From a bacterium (GTDB lineage: Bacteria > Patescibacteriota > Saccharimonadia > Saccharimonadales > Saccharimonadaceae): 5,022 nt of DNA. The position numbers were made by a program, and so were the translations under genes. Position 1 is the first letter of the stretch. Each line of letters begins with the position of its first letter. This document shows positions 5,004-5,022 of the stretch, one piece after another. The notes beneath the pieces are model-generated. The model saw nothing but the letters and a program-made list of their open reading frames with translations. It was not told where the DNA came from and ran no database searches. The stretch is taken from the NCBI GenBank assembly GCA_021847685.1, contig JAJZQE010000043.1:1-5022 (forward strand), in the 5' to 3' direction.

Positions 5004-5022
5004 TTAATCCTTTAAGCGGAAG
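5004..5022 (-). CDS. infA: Possible last codons of translation initiation factor IF-1
   Basis: In one minus-strand frame the right edge reads Phe-Arg-Leu-Lys-Asp and then TAA (5006-5004). IF-1 proteins often end in a GRI-x-(F/Y)R-type sequence, and infA commonly lies directly upstream of rpmJ, so this fits an infA tail that ends 36 nt before rpmJ. Five residues cannot prove it: the other two minus-strand frames also close quickly, and the region could equally be noncoding leader. Confidence 0.35.

Larger units (their letters stand above)
1258..5022 (-). other. Ribosomal protein / RNA polymerase alpha operon
   Basis: Eight full genes (rpmJ, rpsM, rpsK, rpsD, rpoA, rplQ, rplM, rpsI), probably preceded by infA, run on one strand with junctions of 2, 15, 3, 18, 2, -1 and 2 nt. 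No terminator or convincing promoter is visible between them, and one hairpin terminator follows rpsI. In E. coli the alpha operon (S13-S11-S4-alpha-L17) and the L13-S9 operon are separate, and in many Firmicutes other genes lie between them; here they are directly fused. The promoter must lie to the right of this window. Co-transcription is inferred from spacing and strand. Confidence 0.88.

Noticed and set aside
4999..5008. 10-bp AT palindrome ATTAATTAAT upstream of rpmJ
   Set aside because: It is short and pure A/T, so it could arise by chance; it overlaps the possible infA stop and has no partner elsewhere suggesting an operator.

Overview
The window is a compact stretch of bacterial chromosome in which every gene I can support lies on the minus strand. 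Reading the minus strand from right to left, the order is: a possible tail of infA, rpmJ (bL36), rpsM (uS13), rpsK (uS11), rpsD (uS4), rpoA (RNA polymerase alpha), rplQ (bL17), rplM (uL13), rpsI (uS9), a hairpin terminator, a membrane-anchored GerMN-domain protein, and the first half of trpS (tryptophanyl-tRNA synthetase), which runs off the left edge. No mobile element, CRISPR array, RNA gene or phage gene is visible.

The organism is most likely a member of the Patescibacteria/CPR, and Saccharibacteria (TM7) is my best guess. This rests on remembered sequence character: the bL17 N-terminus (MHRHSYKGRKFGRE), the unusual TrpRS N-terminus, the zinc-free uS4 and bL36, and very tight gene packing. 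It is an inference without a database search. The code looks standard: no frame needs read-through of UGA, and the ten stop codons seen are TAA or TAG, never TGA.

Layout: 4967 to 1258 is one ribosomal protein/RNA polymerase operon. Its junctions run from a 1-nt overlap (rplQ/rplM, TAATG) to 18 nt (rpsD/rpoA), so there is little room for internal promoters or leaders. The classical alpha operon (S13-S11-S4-alpha-L17) is joined directly to the L13-S9 pair. The operon ends at a GC-rich hairpin with a T-tract at 1206-1238. The GerMN gene then has its own -10-like box and a strong Shine-Dalgarno. The 43-nt gap before trpS holds a second copy of the same 10-base -10 sequence, placed so close to the trpS ATG that trpS may be made from a leaderless mRNA.

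Functionally, rpmJ to rpsI supply parts of both ribosomal subunits plus the assembly platform of RNA polymerase, and trpS charges tRNA-Trp. The GerMN protein is the only product here without a clear information-processing role; it is probably displayed outside the membrane. I see no new multi-gene system. The points worth a second look are loss of metal ligands in bL36 and uS4, loss of the conserved isoaspartate site in uS11, the possible leaderless trpS start, and the GerMN protein with four cysteines.
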